Below are positions 42,290 to 51,079 of a stretch of 64,000 nt of DNA, one piece after another. Positions within the stretch are counted from its first letter, which is position 1; every line of letters begins with the position of its first letter. The notes below the pieces were generated by a model. It was given only the letters and a program-made list of their open reading frames with translations, was not told the origin of the DNA and searched no databases. Position numbers and translations under genes: made by a program. The DNA comes from Nocardia terrae (GTDB lineage Bacteria > Actinomycetota > Actinomycetes > Mycobacteriales > Mycobacteriaceae): assembly GCF_009760405.1 (NCBI RefSeq), contig NZ_WRPP01000002.1:620001-684000 (forward strand), given 5' to 3'.

Positions 42290-42340
42290 TCAGGACCCCC
42301 TGGGTGCGGGTCGGTGGTGGGATGGTGGAAGGGCGAACAT
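42290..42340 (-). pseudogene. Collapsed copy of the 59-aa gene (16 codons left)
   Basis: ATG at 42340 is preceded by GGGGAGGTTCCACCG, nearly identical to GGGAGGTTCCAACG before the 59-aa gene, and the frame begins MFALP versus MFGLP. It stops after 16 codons, just before the 96-aa start. About 43 codons of the middle are missing, so this is probably a deletion derivative, possibly retained as a leader for the 96-aa gene. Confidence 0.5.
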
Positions 42341-42432
42341 CGGTGGAACCTCCCCTGATTCGGTTTCACGATCGGTACCAGCACACCATCAGCGACGAAA
42401 TCAGACCGGTGGTTTCGGAGAATTCGGCGGGA

Positions 42433-43383
42433 TCAGTTGGGGATTTCACGGTGTTGGATCAGGTCGAGAGCGTAGGCGGGCCACCAGACTCCGGCGGTCG
42501 GCTGGCCGGGGGCGCAGGGGCCGTCGGATTCGCCGGGGCGTTTGATCCACAGGTAGGCGTCCGCGTGGGGGGTGTTCGTGATGGTGGTGGGTGGCAGGCC
42601 GAGGCCCCGCTGCCAGGGGTTGCACCAGCTGCGGGGGCCGTCGGGAGGTGGGCCGGCGCCGTTGCGGGAGGTGTCGACGAGGTAGTGGCCGAAGCCGAGT
42701 CGGGCGGTGACCTGGTCGCCGTAAGCGCGTTCGTCGTCGGTGCGGTGGAAGTTGGAGACATTGAGGGTGAATCCCCTTGCGCGCTCGATGTGTACGGCGC
42801 GGAGTCGCCGGGCCAGCTCTTCGGCGGGCAGCCAGTTGGAGTTCCCGCCGTCCACGTAGACCGCGACCCGGGGTTCACTGGTGAAGCGGTCGACGGCATA
42901 GGCGAGCAGGCGGATGCGTTCGGCGGACTGCTCCGGGGTCAGGCAGGTGGCGTTGGCCAGGGCGTCGGGCTCGATGATCACGACGGTGTGCCGGCGGCCG
43001 ATGCCCGCGGCGAAATGGTCTATCCAGCGCCGGTAGGCGTCGGCGTCGCTCACGCCGCCGCCGGGGACGTTTCCGCAGTCGCGGTGCGGGATGGCGTAGG
43101 CCACCAGGACGGTCAGCGCCGGTCCGGCCGCGGTCAGGTAGTCGTCGACGGCGGTGGTGAGTTGCTCGGGCGGGGTGGCGGAGTCGAACCAGCGAGCGGT
43201 CGGCTCGACCGCGATCGCGCGCAACGGCTCCTGGCCCGGTTCCCGCGCGGCGACCGCCGCCTGCGACTGGGGATCCACGTACAGCGCGTACCCGTCGAAC
43301 GGATTCCCTTGCGCGGCTGGCGGATCAGGGACGGCGAAGAGGAAGGCCAGCAGGAGCAGGCCGACGATTCCTTTGCCGCGCAT
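42433..43383 (-). CDS. Secreted GH6 endoglucanase-like glycoside hydrolase
   Basis: 316 aa from ATG at 43383 with GAGG upstream (a GTG six bases earlier is possible). Signal peptide 1-25; GH6 motifs YVDPQSQA, LVAYAIPHRDCGNVPGGG-SD, VVIIEPDALAN (catalytic Asp region), NVSNFH, LVDTSRNG and AYLWIKRPGESDG. The inverting beta-1,4-glucanase fold is complete, with no cellulose-binding module, so it is likely a short secreted endoglucanase. Stands alone. Confidence 0.88.
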   Translation of the reverse strand: MRGKGIVGLLLLAFLFAVPDPPAAQGNPFDGYALYVDPQSQAAVAAREPGQEPLRAIAVEPTARWFDSATPPEQLTTAVDDYLTAAGPALTVLVAYAIPHRDCGNVPGGGVSDADAYRRWIDHFAAGIGRRHTVVIIEPDALANATCLTPEQSAERIRLLAYAVDRFTSEPRVAVYVDGGNSNWLPAEELARRLRAVHIERARGFTLNVSNFHRTDDERAYGDQVTARLGFGHYLVDTSRNGAGPPPDGPRSWCNPWQRGLGLPPTTITNTPHADAYLWIKRPGESDGPCAPGQPTAGVWWPAYALDLIQHREIPN

Positions 43384-43440
43384 GTGCACCTCAACCGGGT
43401 CCGTCGAGCCCTCGCCGATGATGCTGCTGCACTCTACCGA

Positions 43441-44568
43441 TCACAGAGAGCTCCGGGTCGTCCTTCGGGCCGGGAGCGCGACGGCGGAGGCCAGTGTGCC
43501 GCGAGTTCGCCACGGGAGCGCCGCGAAGAGTTTCGCCATGGCCGTGGCGGTGCCGGACAGGTTCTCGCGTTCGGAGAGGTAGGCGCGCTGGGCGGCGGGC
43601 GGCAGCATGAAGAAGGCGTCGAAGAACAGCGGCAGGTCGCTGTGTGGCAGGGCCAGCAGGGCGCGTAATCCGGCCTGGCGCAGCAGATGTACGACGCGGG
43701 CCGAGCCGGGCCAGATCGAATCACCGGCCACGACGGAGTCCGCCAGCCGCAGGGCGGCCGCGACGCTGTATCCGGTGGCGGGGTGGGTGAACGCGCCCGC
43801 GGCGCCGAACGCGGCGGCCTTCGGCGTGCCGCCGTGGACCGGGAAGCGGACCCGCTCGACGGGCTCGTCACCGGTGAGAGGGATTGCGCGGGAACGCAAT
43901 CGGTGGAGCAGGCGTTCGCGCAGCACCGGCAGGTCCAGGGCCGGGCGGCCCGCCAGGCAGGTCTCCTCGAGCAGCATCCGTTCGTCGTCGAGCGGCACGG
44001 CGTACAGAAACGAGGGGGGCGCACCGGGTTCGGCCCCGTTGTCGTCTCGCCAGTCCATGAAATAGGTGTCCGGTTCCGGCCAATGCGCGCGTTCGACGAT
44101 CAGTCCGAACGCGGTCTGCTCGGCGAGACCGGGGGAGCGGGCCACGCCGCGTGCGTCGATGACCCGGCCCGCCGGGAGCACCTGCCCGGAGCCGAGACGG
44201 ACCGAGGGGAGATCGAGTCCGTGGGTGGTGTGCCGGGCCGGGCGGTCGATCCGGGTCACGTGATCTTGGACCAGTCGCGCGGCGGTGAGATCGAGTGAAT
44301 CCCGGAGCGCGGGAGTGTCGAGAACCGTGTAGCGGCGATCGAGTTCGATGCGGCGGTCGGTCCAGGCGACCGGGCGCTCGATCGTCACGGCCACGGCCTC
44401 CGGCGCGAGCCATTCGGGCAGCTCATCGGCCCAGGCCGCATAGGTGGCCGTCCATACGCGGTGCGGGTGCGGATCGACGACGGTGACCGCCAGCCCGTGT
44501 GCCAGCGCACGGTGCGCGAGGGCGCGCCCCGCGGGCCCCGCGCCGCAGATGAGCAGATCGTCGGTCAC
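43441..44568 (-). CDS. Lycopene cyclase family FAD/NAD-dependent protein
   Basis: 375 aa from GTG at 44568. N-terminal dinucleotide motif LLICGAGPAGRALAHRAL, a VIDARG motif, the cyclase-type FLYAVPLDDERMLLEETCLAGRP, and C-terminal FGAAGAFTHPATGYSVAAALRLAD with FFDAFFMLPP are typical of CrtL/CrtY beta-cyclases. It would convert lycopene to gamma- or beta-carotene. No crtE, crtB or crtI gene is nearby, so the pathway is split or the substrate differs. Confidence 0.82.
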   Translation of the reverse strand: MTDDLLICGAGPAGRALAHRALAHGLAVTVVDPHPHRVWTATYAAWADELPEWLAPEAVAVTIERPVAWTDRRIELDRRYTVLDTPALRDSLDLTAARLVQDHVTRIDRPARHTTHGLDLPSVRLGSGQVLPAGRVIDARGVARSPGLAEQTAFGLIVERAHWPEPDTYFMDWRDDNGAEPGAPPSFLYAVPLDDERMLLEETCLAGRPALDLPVLRERLLHRLRSRAIPLTGDEPVERVRFPVHGGTPKAAAFGAAGAFTHPATGYSVAAALRLADSVVAGDSIWPGSARVVHLLRQAGLRALLALPHSDLPLFFDAFFMLPPAAQRAYLSERENLSGTATAMAKLFAALPWRTRGTLASAVALPARRTTRSSL

Positions 44569-44661
44569 CCCGTGATTGGATCATGACGTGTGACCCGCAT
44601 ACGCTTCGGGAATGTATGCCGAGCCGGGGAGGGCTCGGGCAGGCCGCGAAAGGTGATCTAG

Positions 44662-45651
44662 ATGACGTATCCACCCGGCGGGTTCGGTGGCGATCCGAAT
44701 GCCCATGGGCAGCAGCCGCAGGATCCGAATCCGGCATGGTGGGACCAGCCGCAGTCGACGGGTGGTGAACAGCCCGCCGAGGGGCAGGGCTGGCAGCCGA
44801 CGCAGTTGAACATGGCTGTGCAGCAAGCACATCCGCAGCAGGGCTTCCCGCAGGACCCGGGTTACGGGCAGCAGCCCGGCTATCCGCAGGACGGCGGGTT
44901 CGGGCAGCCGCAGGGGTACGCGCAGGCTCCCGGGTACGCCCCGCAGCCGGGCTATCCGCAGCAGCCGGGGTTTCCGCCCCAGCAGCCGCCGAAGTCGAAG
45001 GCCGGACTGATCGTCGGCGTGATCGCCGCCGTGGTCGTGGTGCTGGCGGTCGCGGTGGGCGCGATCGTGCTCGTGTCCAAGAAGGACGACTCCTCGCAGG
45101 CCGCCGCCACCTCCACCACGAGTGTGACGACCTCGGACTCAGCGCCCACCACCACCCGGGGGAGCGCGCCGACCACGAGCAAGGCCGCCGCGCCCGGCGG
45201 AAAGAAGTTCAGCTACACCGAATACGGCAAGGACTGGAACTTCAAGTTCGGTGACGTCGCCCTGCAGGCGACCTACGTCTCCGGACGCGACTTCGACAGC
45301 TGCGCACCGGTCGAGGCCAACGGCAAGCTGACCGGCCTCGGCTGCACGGCCGCCTCGGAGATGGCGTGGAAGTCCGAGAACGGCGGGCTCATGCTGACCC
45401 AGCTGGTGCTCACCATGTCGGACGAGACGAAGGCATCCGCGGCCGTGGACCAGTTCGAGGACGACGACGTGGTGTTGCCGAGCGGCAGCTACATCGCCGA
45501 TTTCGACACCGGCAAGTGGATGGACGGCAACCAGGGCAAGTTCCTGGTCATCACCGAGGTCACCACGACCGCGGAGGTCGACGAGCCGACCGCGAGCAAG
45601 TACCTCAAGTACCGCCACAAGGACACCATCGGCGCGCTCATGTTCCGCTGA
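44662..45651 (+). CDS. Single-pass membrane protein with Pro/Gln/Gly-rich cytoplasmic repeat region
   Basis: 329 aa; ribosome site AAAGG. Residues 1-112 are low complexity with tyrosine-containing PGYGQQPGYPQ-like repeats, followed by one membrane helix (about 116-137), a Ser/Thr linker and an extracellular domain (about 170-329) with two Cys (FDSCAPVE, LGCTAAS). This layout is common in mycolic-acid actinomycetes next to envelope or kinase genes. No enzymatic domain recognised. Confidence 0.7.
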   Translation: MTYPPGGFGGDPNAHGQQPQDPNPAWWDQPQSTGGEQPAEGQGWQPTQLNMAVQQAHPQQGFPQDPGYGQQPGYPQDGGFGQPQGYAQAPGYAPQPGYPQQPGFPPQQPPKSKAGLIVGVIAAVVVVLAVAVGAIVLVSKKDDSSQAAATSTTSVTTSDSAPTTTRGSAPTTSKAAAPGGKKFSYTEYGKDWNFKFGDVALQATYVSGRDFDSCAPVEANGKLTGLGCTAASEMAWKSENGGLMLTQLVLTMSDETKASAAVDQFEDDDVVLPSGSYIADFDTGKWMDGNQGKFLVITEVTTTAEVDEPTASKYLKYRHKDTIGALMFR

Positions 45652-45702
45652 GCGACCGCCTCGCCCGGCACCGAATCACGGTGCCGGGCGCGGAGTTCCG
45701 GC

Positions 45703-46467
45703 TCAGATGCCGCCGGTGGCGAGCAGTCCGCCGTCGACCCGCACGGTGGTGCCGGTGATCCACGCGGACTCGCTGGAGGACAGGAATCCGATCAGCGCGG
45801 CCACATCCTCGGGCGACCCGAGCCGCTTCATCGGATACACCCCCGCGGCCGCCTCCTCGTCCGCCGAGTACAGCGCGTCCGCGAACTTCGTCTTGATCAC
45901 GCCCGGCGCGACCGCGTTCACCCGGATCTTCGGTCCCAGCTGCCAGGCCAGTTCCTCGGTGAGCCGGATCAGCGCCGCCTTGGACGCCCCGTAGGCGGCG
46001 ATCACCCCGGTGGACCGCAGCCCGGCGACGCTGGCCACATTGACCACCGCGCCGCCGTGCTCACCCATCCACGCCTTGTACGCCTCCTGGACATATCCCA
46101 GCGCCGCAACGACATTCACGTCGAAGATCTTGCGCACGGCCTCCAGATCGGCCTCCATCAGCGACCCGTACACCGGATTGATCCCGGTGTTGTTCACGAG
46201 CACGTCCAGCGACCCGAACTGCTCGACCGCCGTGGCCACCTGCAACGCCCGAGCCTCCGCGTCCCCGGAGTTCCCGGCAACCGCGACCACCTTCCCCGGA
46301 TGCCCCAGCCCCCGCAGCCGCTCCGCCGCCTCTTCGAGCGGCTCCGGCTTCCGCGCCGAGATCACCACATTGGCCCCCCGCCCGAGCAGCTCCGCCGCCA
46401 CCGCGAACCCGATACCCCGGCTGGCCCCGGTAACCAGCGCACTCTTGCCGAACAAGTCATCACTCAT
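45703..46467 (-). CDS. SDR family oxidoreductase
   Basis: 254 aa. Cofactor motif TGASRGIG (about 14-21), NNTGINP, Ser in VNVASVAGLRSTG, YGASK catalytic pair, and C-terminal FLSSSESAWITGTTVRVDGG: a classical short-chain dehydrogenase, in the group often annotated as 3-oxoacyl-ACP reductase (FabG-like). Substrate unknown. It lies 91 bases downstream of the sigma factor gene on the same strand, which may place it under that control. Confidence 0.86.
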   Translation of the reverse strand: MSDDLFGKSALVTGASRGIGFAVAAELLGRGANVVISARKPEPLEEAAERLRGLGHPGKVVAVAGNSGDAEARALQVATAVEQFGSLDVLVNNTGINPVYGSLMEADLEAVRKIFDVNVVAALGYVQEAYKAWMGEHGGAVVNVASVAGLRSTGVIAAYGASKAALIRLTEELAWQLGPKIRVNAVAPGVIKTKFADALYSADEEAAAGVYPMKRLGSPEDVAALIGFLSSSESAWITGTTVRVDGGLLATGGI

Positions 46468-46558
46468 ATGACGGCACGTTACGTCAGTCCCTTGATCTGG
46501 GCGAATTCGCTCCTGATAAAGGGTTCACGCAGTCGCAGTATGCCCCGGGAATGTCCTG

Positions 46559-47557
46559 TCATGCCGGATGGGTGGGTCGCCATGTGGAGATTTCGGGCAG
46601 GTCGAATCGTGTTACGAGCTCGGCGTCGGCGAAGACGACGATGCGTGCGATTCTTCCTCCAATCAGAGTCAGGGTGCATATGCCGTATGCGTGATAGAGC
46701 TCGTCTGCGCCGTGCTGGTATATCGCCAGGGCCGGGGATTCGTTGGCCCGGGTTGGGACCAGGTGCCACAGTCCTGGAGCGGTGAGGATCATGTTGCCCA
46801 TGAAGCCGCAGACCGCGTCGCGGCCGGTGAACCAGGTTGGAATCGGCGGCATTTCGAGTTCGACGTCGGCGCGCAACAGCGTGGTGAGTCCTGCGATGTC
46901 GGCGTGTTCGAATGCCGTGACATAGCGGTCGAGCAGGGCCTGCAGCTGGGGTTCTGCCGGCTCACCCAGGTCGGCCTCGATCGGGCCGATCGACGCGAGT
47001 TGTGTGCGGGCGCGTCGCAGTGCGCTGTTGACCGCCGTCGTGCTGGTATCCAGCATGAGGGCTACCTCGCTGGCCGGCCAGCCCAGGACGTCTCGCAGCA
47101 CGAGAACCGCCCGCTGCCTGGCCGACAGGTGCTGCAGCGCGGCGATGAACGCCAGTCGGATCGTGCCGCGAAGGCTGACGACGGTGGCGGGGTCGCCGGT
47201 GGTGGCGTGCAGGATTGTGTCCGGGGCGGGTTGCAGCCAGGCGATCCTGGGCTCGGCTTCGGCAAGGGGAACGTCCGCGAATTCGGAGGGCGCGCGCAAC
47301 CCGGAGGGGAGCGGGCGTCGCCGGCGGGTCTGCAGCGCGGTCAGGCACGCGGAGGTTGCGATCTTGTACAGCCAGGTGCGTACCGAGGCGCGACCTTCGA
47401 ATCGGTCGAAGTATCGCCATGCGCGTATATAGGTGTCTTGGACCAGGTCTTCGGCTTCGTCGATCGAGCCGAGCATCCGGTAGCAGTAGGCGAGCAACTC
47501 GGTGCGATAGCCGCTGGTGAGCTGCTCGAAGTCGCCGACTTCATGGGCTGCGTTCAT
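46559..47557 (-). CDS. sigG: ECF sigma factor of the SigG type with C-terminal SnoaL-like domain
   Basis: 332 aa from ATG at 47557 with GAAGGA upstream. Sigma region 2 (LLAYCYRMLGSIDEAEDLVQDTYIRAWRYFDRFEGRASVRTWLYKIATSACL) and region 4 (LSARQRAVLVLRDVLGWPASEVALMLDTSTTAVNSALRRARTQL) are complete. The C-terminal 130 residues (LLDRYVTAFEHADIAGLTTLLRADVELEMPP) form a SnoaL-like domain, as in mycobacterial SigG. No anti-sigma gene is adjacent, so the C-terminal domain may itself sense a ligand. The start region carries a tandem repeat. Confidence 0.88.
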   Translation of the reverse strand: MNAAHEVGDFEQLTSGYRTELLAYCYRMLGSIDEAEDLVQDTYIRAWRYFDRFEGRASVRTWLYKIATSACLTALQTRRRRPLPSGLRAPSEFADVPLAEAEPRIAWLQPAPDTILHATTGDPATVVSLRGTIRLAFIAALQHLSARQRAVLVLRDVLGWPASEVALMLDTSTTAVNSALRRARTQLASIGPIEADLGEPAEPQLQALLDRYVTAFEHADIAGLTTLLRADVELEMPPIPTWFTGRDAVCGFMGNMILTAPGLWHLVPTRANESPALAIYQHGADELYHAYGICTLTLIGGRIARIVVFADAELVTRFDLPEISTWRPTHPA

Positions 47558-47568
47558 GACATTCCTTC

Positions 47569-47606
47569 GTTCTGTTCGAGCACACGCGTTCTGTTCGAAC
47601 ACACGG
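47569..47606. repeat. 19-bp tandem direct repeat upstream of the sigma factor
   Basis: GTTCTGTTCGAGCACACGC (47569-47587) is directly followed by GTTCTGTTCGAACACACGG (47588-47606); 17 of 19 positions agree. The second unit contains the palindrome TGTTCGAACA. It begins 12 bases upstream of the sigG start, so it is leader or operator sequence. Confidence 0.6.
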
Positions 47607-47663
47607 CGGCGGCTCGGCCACGCCGGGCGTGTCCCCGCGCGGCCGAGCCGGTCACCGCGGTGA

Positions 47664-48383
47664 TCACACACTCTTCGGCAACTCGGCGAATTGCTTCTCG
47701 AGTGCCTTGGTGACACCGGTACGCCAGCCCTCGGCCAACTGCTCCGACACCGGGTCAGGGAAGATGTCGTCGTCACCGGCTTCCACCCCGTCGAAGATCG
47801 CCGCCGCGACGGACTCCGCGGACGCCATGGGCAGCGGGATGGTGAGATCGGCGTTCATCTCGGTGTCCACCGGCCCGGGAAGGACCGCGTGAACAGCCAC
47901 CCCGGCATCGGCCAGGTACATTCGCTGAGCCTGGGTCATCGAGAGTGCGGCTGCTTTGGAGATCGAGTAAGAGGGACTGAACGGCGTGGGCGCGATGCTG
48001 GCGAGCGAATGAATGTTGACGATCGCCGCACCGCGAGGCAGCAACGGCAGAAACGCTTGTATCACAGCGCGGGGACCGAAGAGGTTGACCGCAAGCTGCT
48101 GTTCCAATACCGCCTGATCGCCGAGATCGTCGAATGCCGTCACGCCCGCGTTATTGATAAGAATGTCGAGCGATTCGACTTGCTCGACGGCCTGTTGAAT
48201 CAGCGATGAATCGGTCACATCCAAGGTCAACGGGGTAACACGATCATCCGGATGCGTCAGAGGTTTCCGTGTCCCTACATACACGCGCCGCGCGCCGCGC
48301 TTCAAGGCTTCGCTGACCAAGGCCCGTCCGATGCCCCGACCTCCTCCGGTCACCAGTATCGCGCTGTCTGCAATCTTCGTCAT
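47664..48383 (-). CDS. SDR family oxidoreductase upstream of the sigma factor
   Basis: 239 aa. Cofactor motif VTGGGRGIGRAL, NNAGVTAF, Ser in VNIHSLASIAP, catalytic YSISKAAALSM. It belongs to the short SDR group that pairs with NmrA-like proteins and SigG/SigJ-type sigma factors in actinomycetes. Same strand as sigG, 107 bases upstream of it; divergent from the NmrA gene. Confidence 0.85.
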   Translation of the reverse strand: MTKIADSAILVTGGGRGIGRALVSEALKRGARRVYVGTRKPLTHPDDRVTPLTLDVTDSSLIQQAVEQVESLDILINNAGVTAFDDLGDQAVLEQQLAVNLFGPRAVIQAFLPLLPRGAAIVNIHSLASIAPTPFSPSYSISKAAALSMTQAQRMYLADAGVAVHAVLPGPVDTEMNADLTIPLPMASAESVAAAIFDGVEAGDDDIFPDPVSEQLAEGWRTGVTKALEKQFAELPKSV

Positions 48384-48738
48384 TTGACGTGCTCTCCTGA
48401 GCTAGTGGCTCGTTATCCGTCGGTCGACCGCGTCCGTGGTCCCACTTCCGCACAGCCCTGCCTGCTGTCCTATGCAGCAGCTGCCCGTCGGAGTGTCAGG
48501 ACCGACGAGATATAGACAATCGGCGGCGCCAGAACTCGTCGCGACACCAACGGGAGTCGAGTTCGCGTGGCGACCTGATCGCGGACACGCGGGCCACATG
48601 GGAGATCGGACCGAACGGTGCGCCGTCGCGGCGACGAGTCCGACGGTGCTGGTTTGTCTACATAGCGAGAGGCAACGCAGGCAGGACCGGCGCCTCGGCG
48701 CTGCCTGGGCCGGGTCCGCGAGGTGGAGGCAACTATTC
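48384..48738. other. Divergent intergenic region without a recognisable gene
   Basis: 355 bases between the divergent SDR and NmrA genes. Frames are open on both strands but lack a ribosome site and any familiar motif; composition is slightly less GC-rich than in the flanking genes. It must hold both promoters. Confidence 0.3.
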
Positions 48739-49716
48739 ATGGGCAAGACGTATGTCGTCTGCGGTGCGAGCGGCCGTGTCGGGTTACTAGTGGCGCAACA
48801 CTTGCTGGCGCAGGGCCATCGGGTGCGTGCGGTGACGCGGGACCCGAGCAGACTCGATTGGCTCGCCGCACAGGGCGCACAGGTGTGCGGGGGCTCGATC
48901 CAGGATCCAGGTTTCCTGACCGAGGTTATGCGTGGTGCCGATGCGGCATTCGTGCTCACGCCTGTCGACACCACCCAGCAGGATGTCAATCGCGTGCAGC
49001 GGCGGGTGATCGACGCTACGACTACCGGGATCCGAGAGTCCGGTGTCGGCCATGTCGTGTTGCTGAGCAGTTGGGGCGCCGAGCTTGCCGAACCAGTCGG
49101 TGGCATCATCGCCTGCCATTGGTTCGAAGAGAAGTTGAACACGATCGACGGACTGAACGTCGTCCATTTGCGGCCGGTCTGGTTCATGGAGAATTTCCTG
49201 TGGAACATCGGTCTGATCAAGACCGCGGGCATCAATGGCTCCGTGGTCGCGCCGCACACTTCGTTTCCGATGATCGCGACCCCCGATATCGCGTCCGTCG
49301 CTGCGGATTATCTGGGTTCGCTGTCGTTCGAGGGCCGCAGTGTGCGGTACCTGAACGGCGCACGGGACTACACCCTCGTGGAGGCCACCCGGATACTGGG
49401 CGCGGCCATCGATCGCCCCGGCCTCCGGTACTCCCGCATGCCGCAGGTGGTGCTCGAGAAGGGAATGGTCGACTCGGGTGGATTGACGCCGGGCGCAGCG
49501 GAATTCGTGACCGAGATCGGTCTCGGAATCAGTTCGCGACTCGTCCACGCTGAACCCCGCTCGGCGGCCAACACCACACCGACCACCCTGGAGACCTTCG
49601 CTGGAGAAGTCTTCGCGCCCGCCTACCACGCCGCGCCGGACGCGCCCCTGCGCGCCCGAGTTGGCGGCGCCGCCCTGCGCGCAATGCTCACCGCCATCGG
49701 ACGACGCCCCGTGTAA
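48739..49716 (+). CDS. NmrA-like NAD(P)-binding protein
   Basis: 325 aa from ATG at 48739 with GGAGG upstream; the long in-frame extension has no ribosome site. Rossmann motif VVCGASGRVGLLVAQHLLAQGHRVRAVTRDP, then AFVLTPVDTTQQDVNRVQRRVIDATTTGIRESGVGHVVLLSSWGAE, LRPVWFMENFLW. NmrA-type proteins act as redox-sensing regulators or as quinone/isoflavone reductases. Probably part of a stress module with the divergent SDR and sigG. Confidence 0.85.
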   Translation: MGKTYVVCGASGRVGLLVAQHLLAQGHRVRAVTRDPSRLDWLAAQGAQVCGGSIQDPGFLTEVMRGADAAFVLTPVDTTQQDVNRVQRRVIDATTTGIRESGVGHVVLLSSWGAELAEPVGGIIACHWFEEKLNTIDGLNVVHLRPVWFMENFLWNIGLIKTAGINGSVVAPHTSFPMIATPDIASVAADYLGSLSFEGRSVRYLNGARDYTLVEATRILGAAIDRPGLRYSRMPQVVLEKGMVDSGGLTPGAAEFVTEIGLGISSRLVHAEPRSAANTTPTTLETFAGEVFAPAYHAAPDAPLRARVGGAALRAMLTAIGRRPV

Positions 49717-49780
49717 ACGCCGAAGGACGCACGAGGATCCTGGCGGCTACCGAGGGCCTGGGCGATCTCGCCCGAAGTGA

Positions 49781-49981
49781 GCAGCGCAGGGCGAACGGAA
49801 GCTCGACGTCGGCGACGGTGCCATCCTGAAGACCAGCGGATCCATTATCGAAGTGCTGGTGGGCAACTCGGACTTCCGCGTAACCGGTTACTCCCGGCAT
49901 GCGATCTCCGACGACGTTCTCGCCGGGCTTGCCAAGGCAGCGGCTGCATCACAGGTGGACGGGGTCAGGGTTCGATGGTGA
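49781..49981 (+). pseudogene. 3' fragment of an unidentified gene
   Basis: An in-frame stop at 49778-49780 is followed by 66 codons with good coding character (KLDVGDGAILKTSG, EVLVGNSDFRVTGYSRHAISDDVLAGLAKAAAA) and no start codon with a ribosome site. The end overlaps the convergent dehydrogenase by 17 bases. It looks like the C-terminus of a small secreted or regulatory protein whose front was lost. Family not recognised. Confidence 0.4.
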
Positions 49982-51023
49982 CCTTGATGGCCTCGCCGCG
50001 CTCCACGATGCCGAAGGCGTCCAGCGCCTCGGCCAGCGGCAGGCGGTGGGTGATGAGGTCCTTGACCGGCACCCGGCCGGTGGCGATGTAGTCGAGTGCG
50101 CGCCGATTGTGTTCGGGCGCTGAGCCGTTGGCGCCGTGGATGTGCAGCTGGCGGTAGTGCACCACGTTGGAGTCGCAGGTGATGGTGGGATCGGTTTTGG
50201 GCAGGCCGCCGAAGAAGGAGATGCGGCCGTTGCGGGCGGCCATGGCGATGGCCTGCTCCTGGGTGACGTTGGCGGCGGTGGCGGTGATGATGACGTCGGC
50301 GCCGCGGCCGCCGGTCAGCTCCAGGACCCGTTGCACGGCATCGACTTCGGCGGCATTGATCACCTCGTCGGGCTGGACGGCGTGGGCCGACAGCTTCAGC
50401 CGGTCGGCATTGACGTCGATGAGATAGACCGGGCCGCAGCGGTGCACACCGCGTGCGATGCGCGTGTGCATGCAGCCGATCGGGCCCGCGCCGAAGATCA
50501 CGACGGTGTCGCCCGCCTCGATCCCCAGCAGTTCCTGGGCATTGATCGCGCAGGCGAACGGTTCGGCCGCCGACGCCTCGTCGTAGCCGACATTGTCGGG
50601 AATCCGGTTGAGGCCGTTCACCTTCAGCACTTGACTCGGCACGATCATGTATTCGGCGAAGCCGCCGTCGTACTGGTAGCCGATCGAGGTCTGATTGCGG
50701 CACACCGCCATCCAGCCTTTGCGGCACTCGTGGCATTCCCCGCACGGGACCGCGGCGATCACCTGCGCGCGGTCGCCGACGCGCCAGTCGCCGCCGTAGC
50801 GTTCGTTCACCGCCGCGCCGACTTCCACGATCTCCCCGGCGATCTCGTGCCCGAGGGTGCGCGGCGGGGTGAGGTTCTGATGCCCGTTGTGGCGGATCTT
50901 GACGTCGGTGCCGCAGGTCGAACAGTTGCGCACCCGTAGCTTGATCTCGTCCGGGGCGCAGTCGGGTTCGGCGATCTCCTCGAGCCGGATGTCCTCGGGT
51001 GCGTAGTAGCGCAACGCCTTCAT
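49965..51023 (-). CDS. Zinc-dependent medium-chain polyol dehydrogenase
   Basis: 352 aa from ATG at 51023 with GGAAGGAAG upstream. Catalytic zinc ligands in RNCSTCGTDVKIRH and TLGHEIAGEI; structural zinc Cys cluster CGECHECRKGWMAVC; NAD-binding VVIFGAGPIGCMHTRIAR. Related to sorbitol, arabitol and galactitol-1-phosphate dehydrogenases. Divergent from the mannitol PTS gene, it probably oxidises the imported polyol phosphate or a free polyol. No short-chain MtlD is present. Confidence 0.87.
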   Translation of the reverse strand: MKALRYYAPEDIRLEEIAEPDCAPDEIKLRVRNCSTCGTDVKIRHNGHQNLTPPRTLGHEIAGEIVEVGAAVNERYGGDWRVGDRAQVIAAVPCGECHECRKGWMAVCRNQTSIGYQYDGGFAEYMIVPSQVLKVNGLNRIPDNVGYDEASAAEPFACAINAQELLGIEAGDTVVIFGAGPIGCMHTRIARGVHRCGPVYLIDVNADRLKLSAHAVQPDEVINAAEVDAVQRVLELTGGRGADVIITATAANVTQEQAIAMAARNGRISFFGGLPKTDPTITCDSNVVHYRQLHIHGANGSAPEHNRRALDYIATGRVPVKDLITHRLPLAEALDAFGIVERGEAIKVTIEP

Positions 51024-51079
51024 GGGTCTTCCTTCCGCATTTCTGGCAGGGGCCGTGCCCCTCCGCCTCACCGTAGCGC

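Noticed and set aside
42304-43668. 454-codon plus-strand frame
   Set aside because: Antisense to the GH6 glucanase, whose catalytic motifs and signal peptide are intact.
44700-45000. Repetitive CAGCCGGGCTAT-like units
   Set aside because: They encode the Pro/Gln/Gly/Tyr-rich cytoplasmic region of a membrane protein, common in this group; not a CRISPR or intergenic repeat.
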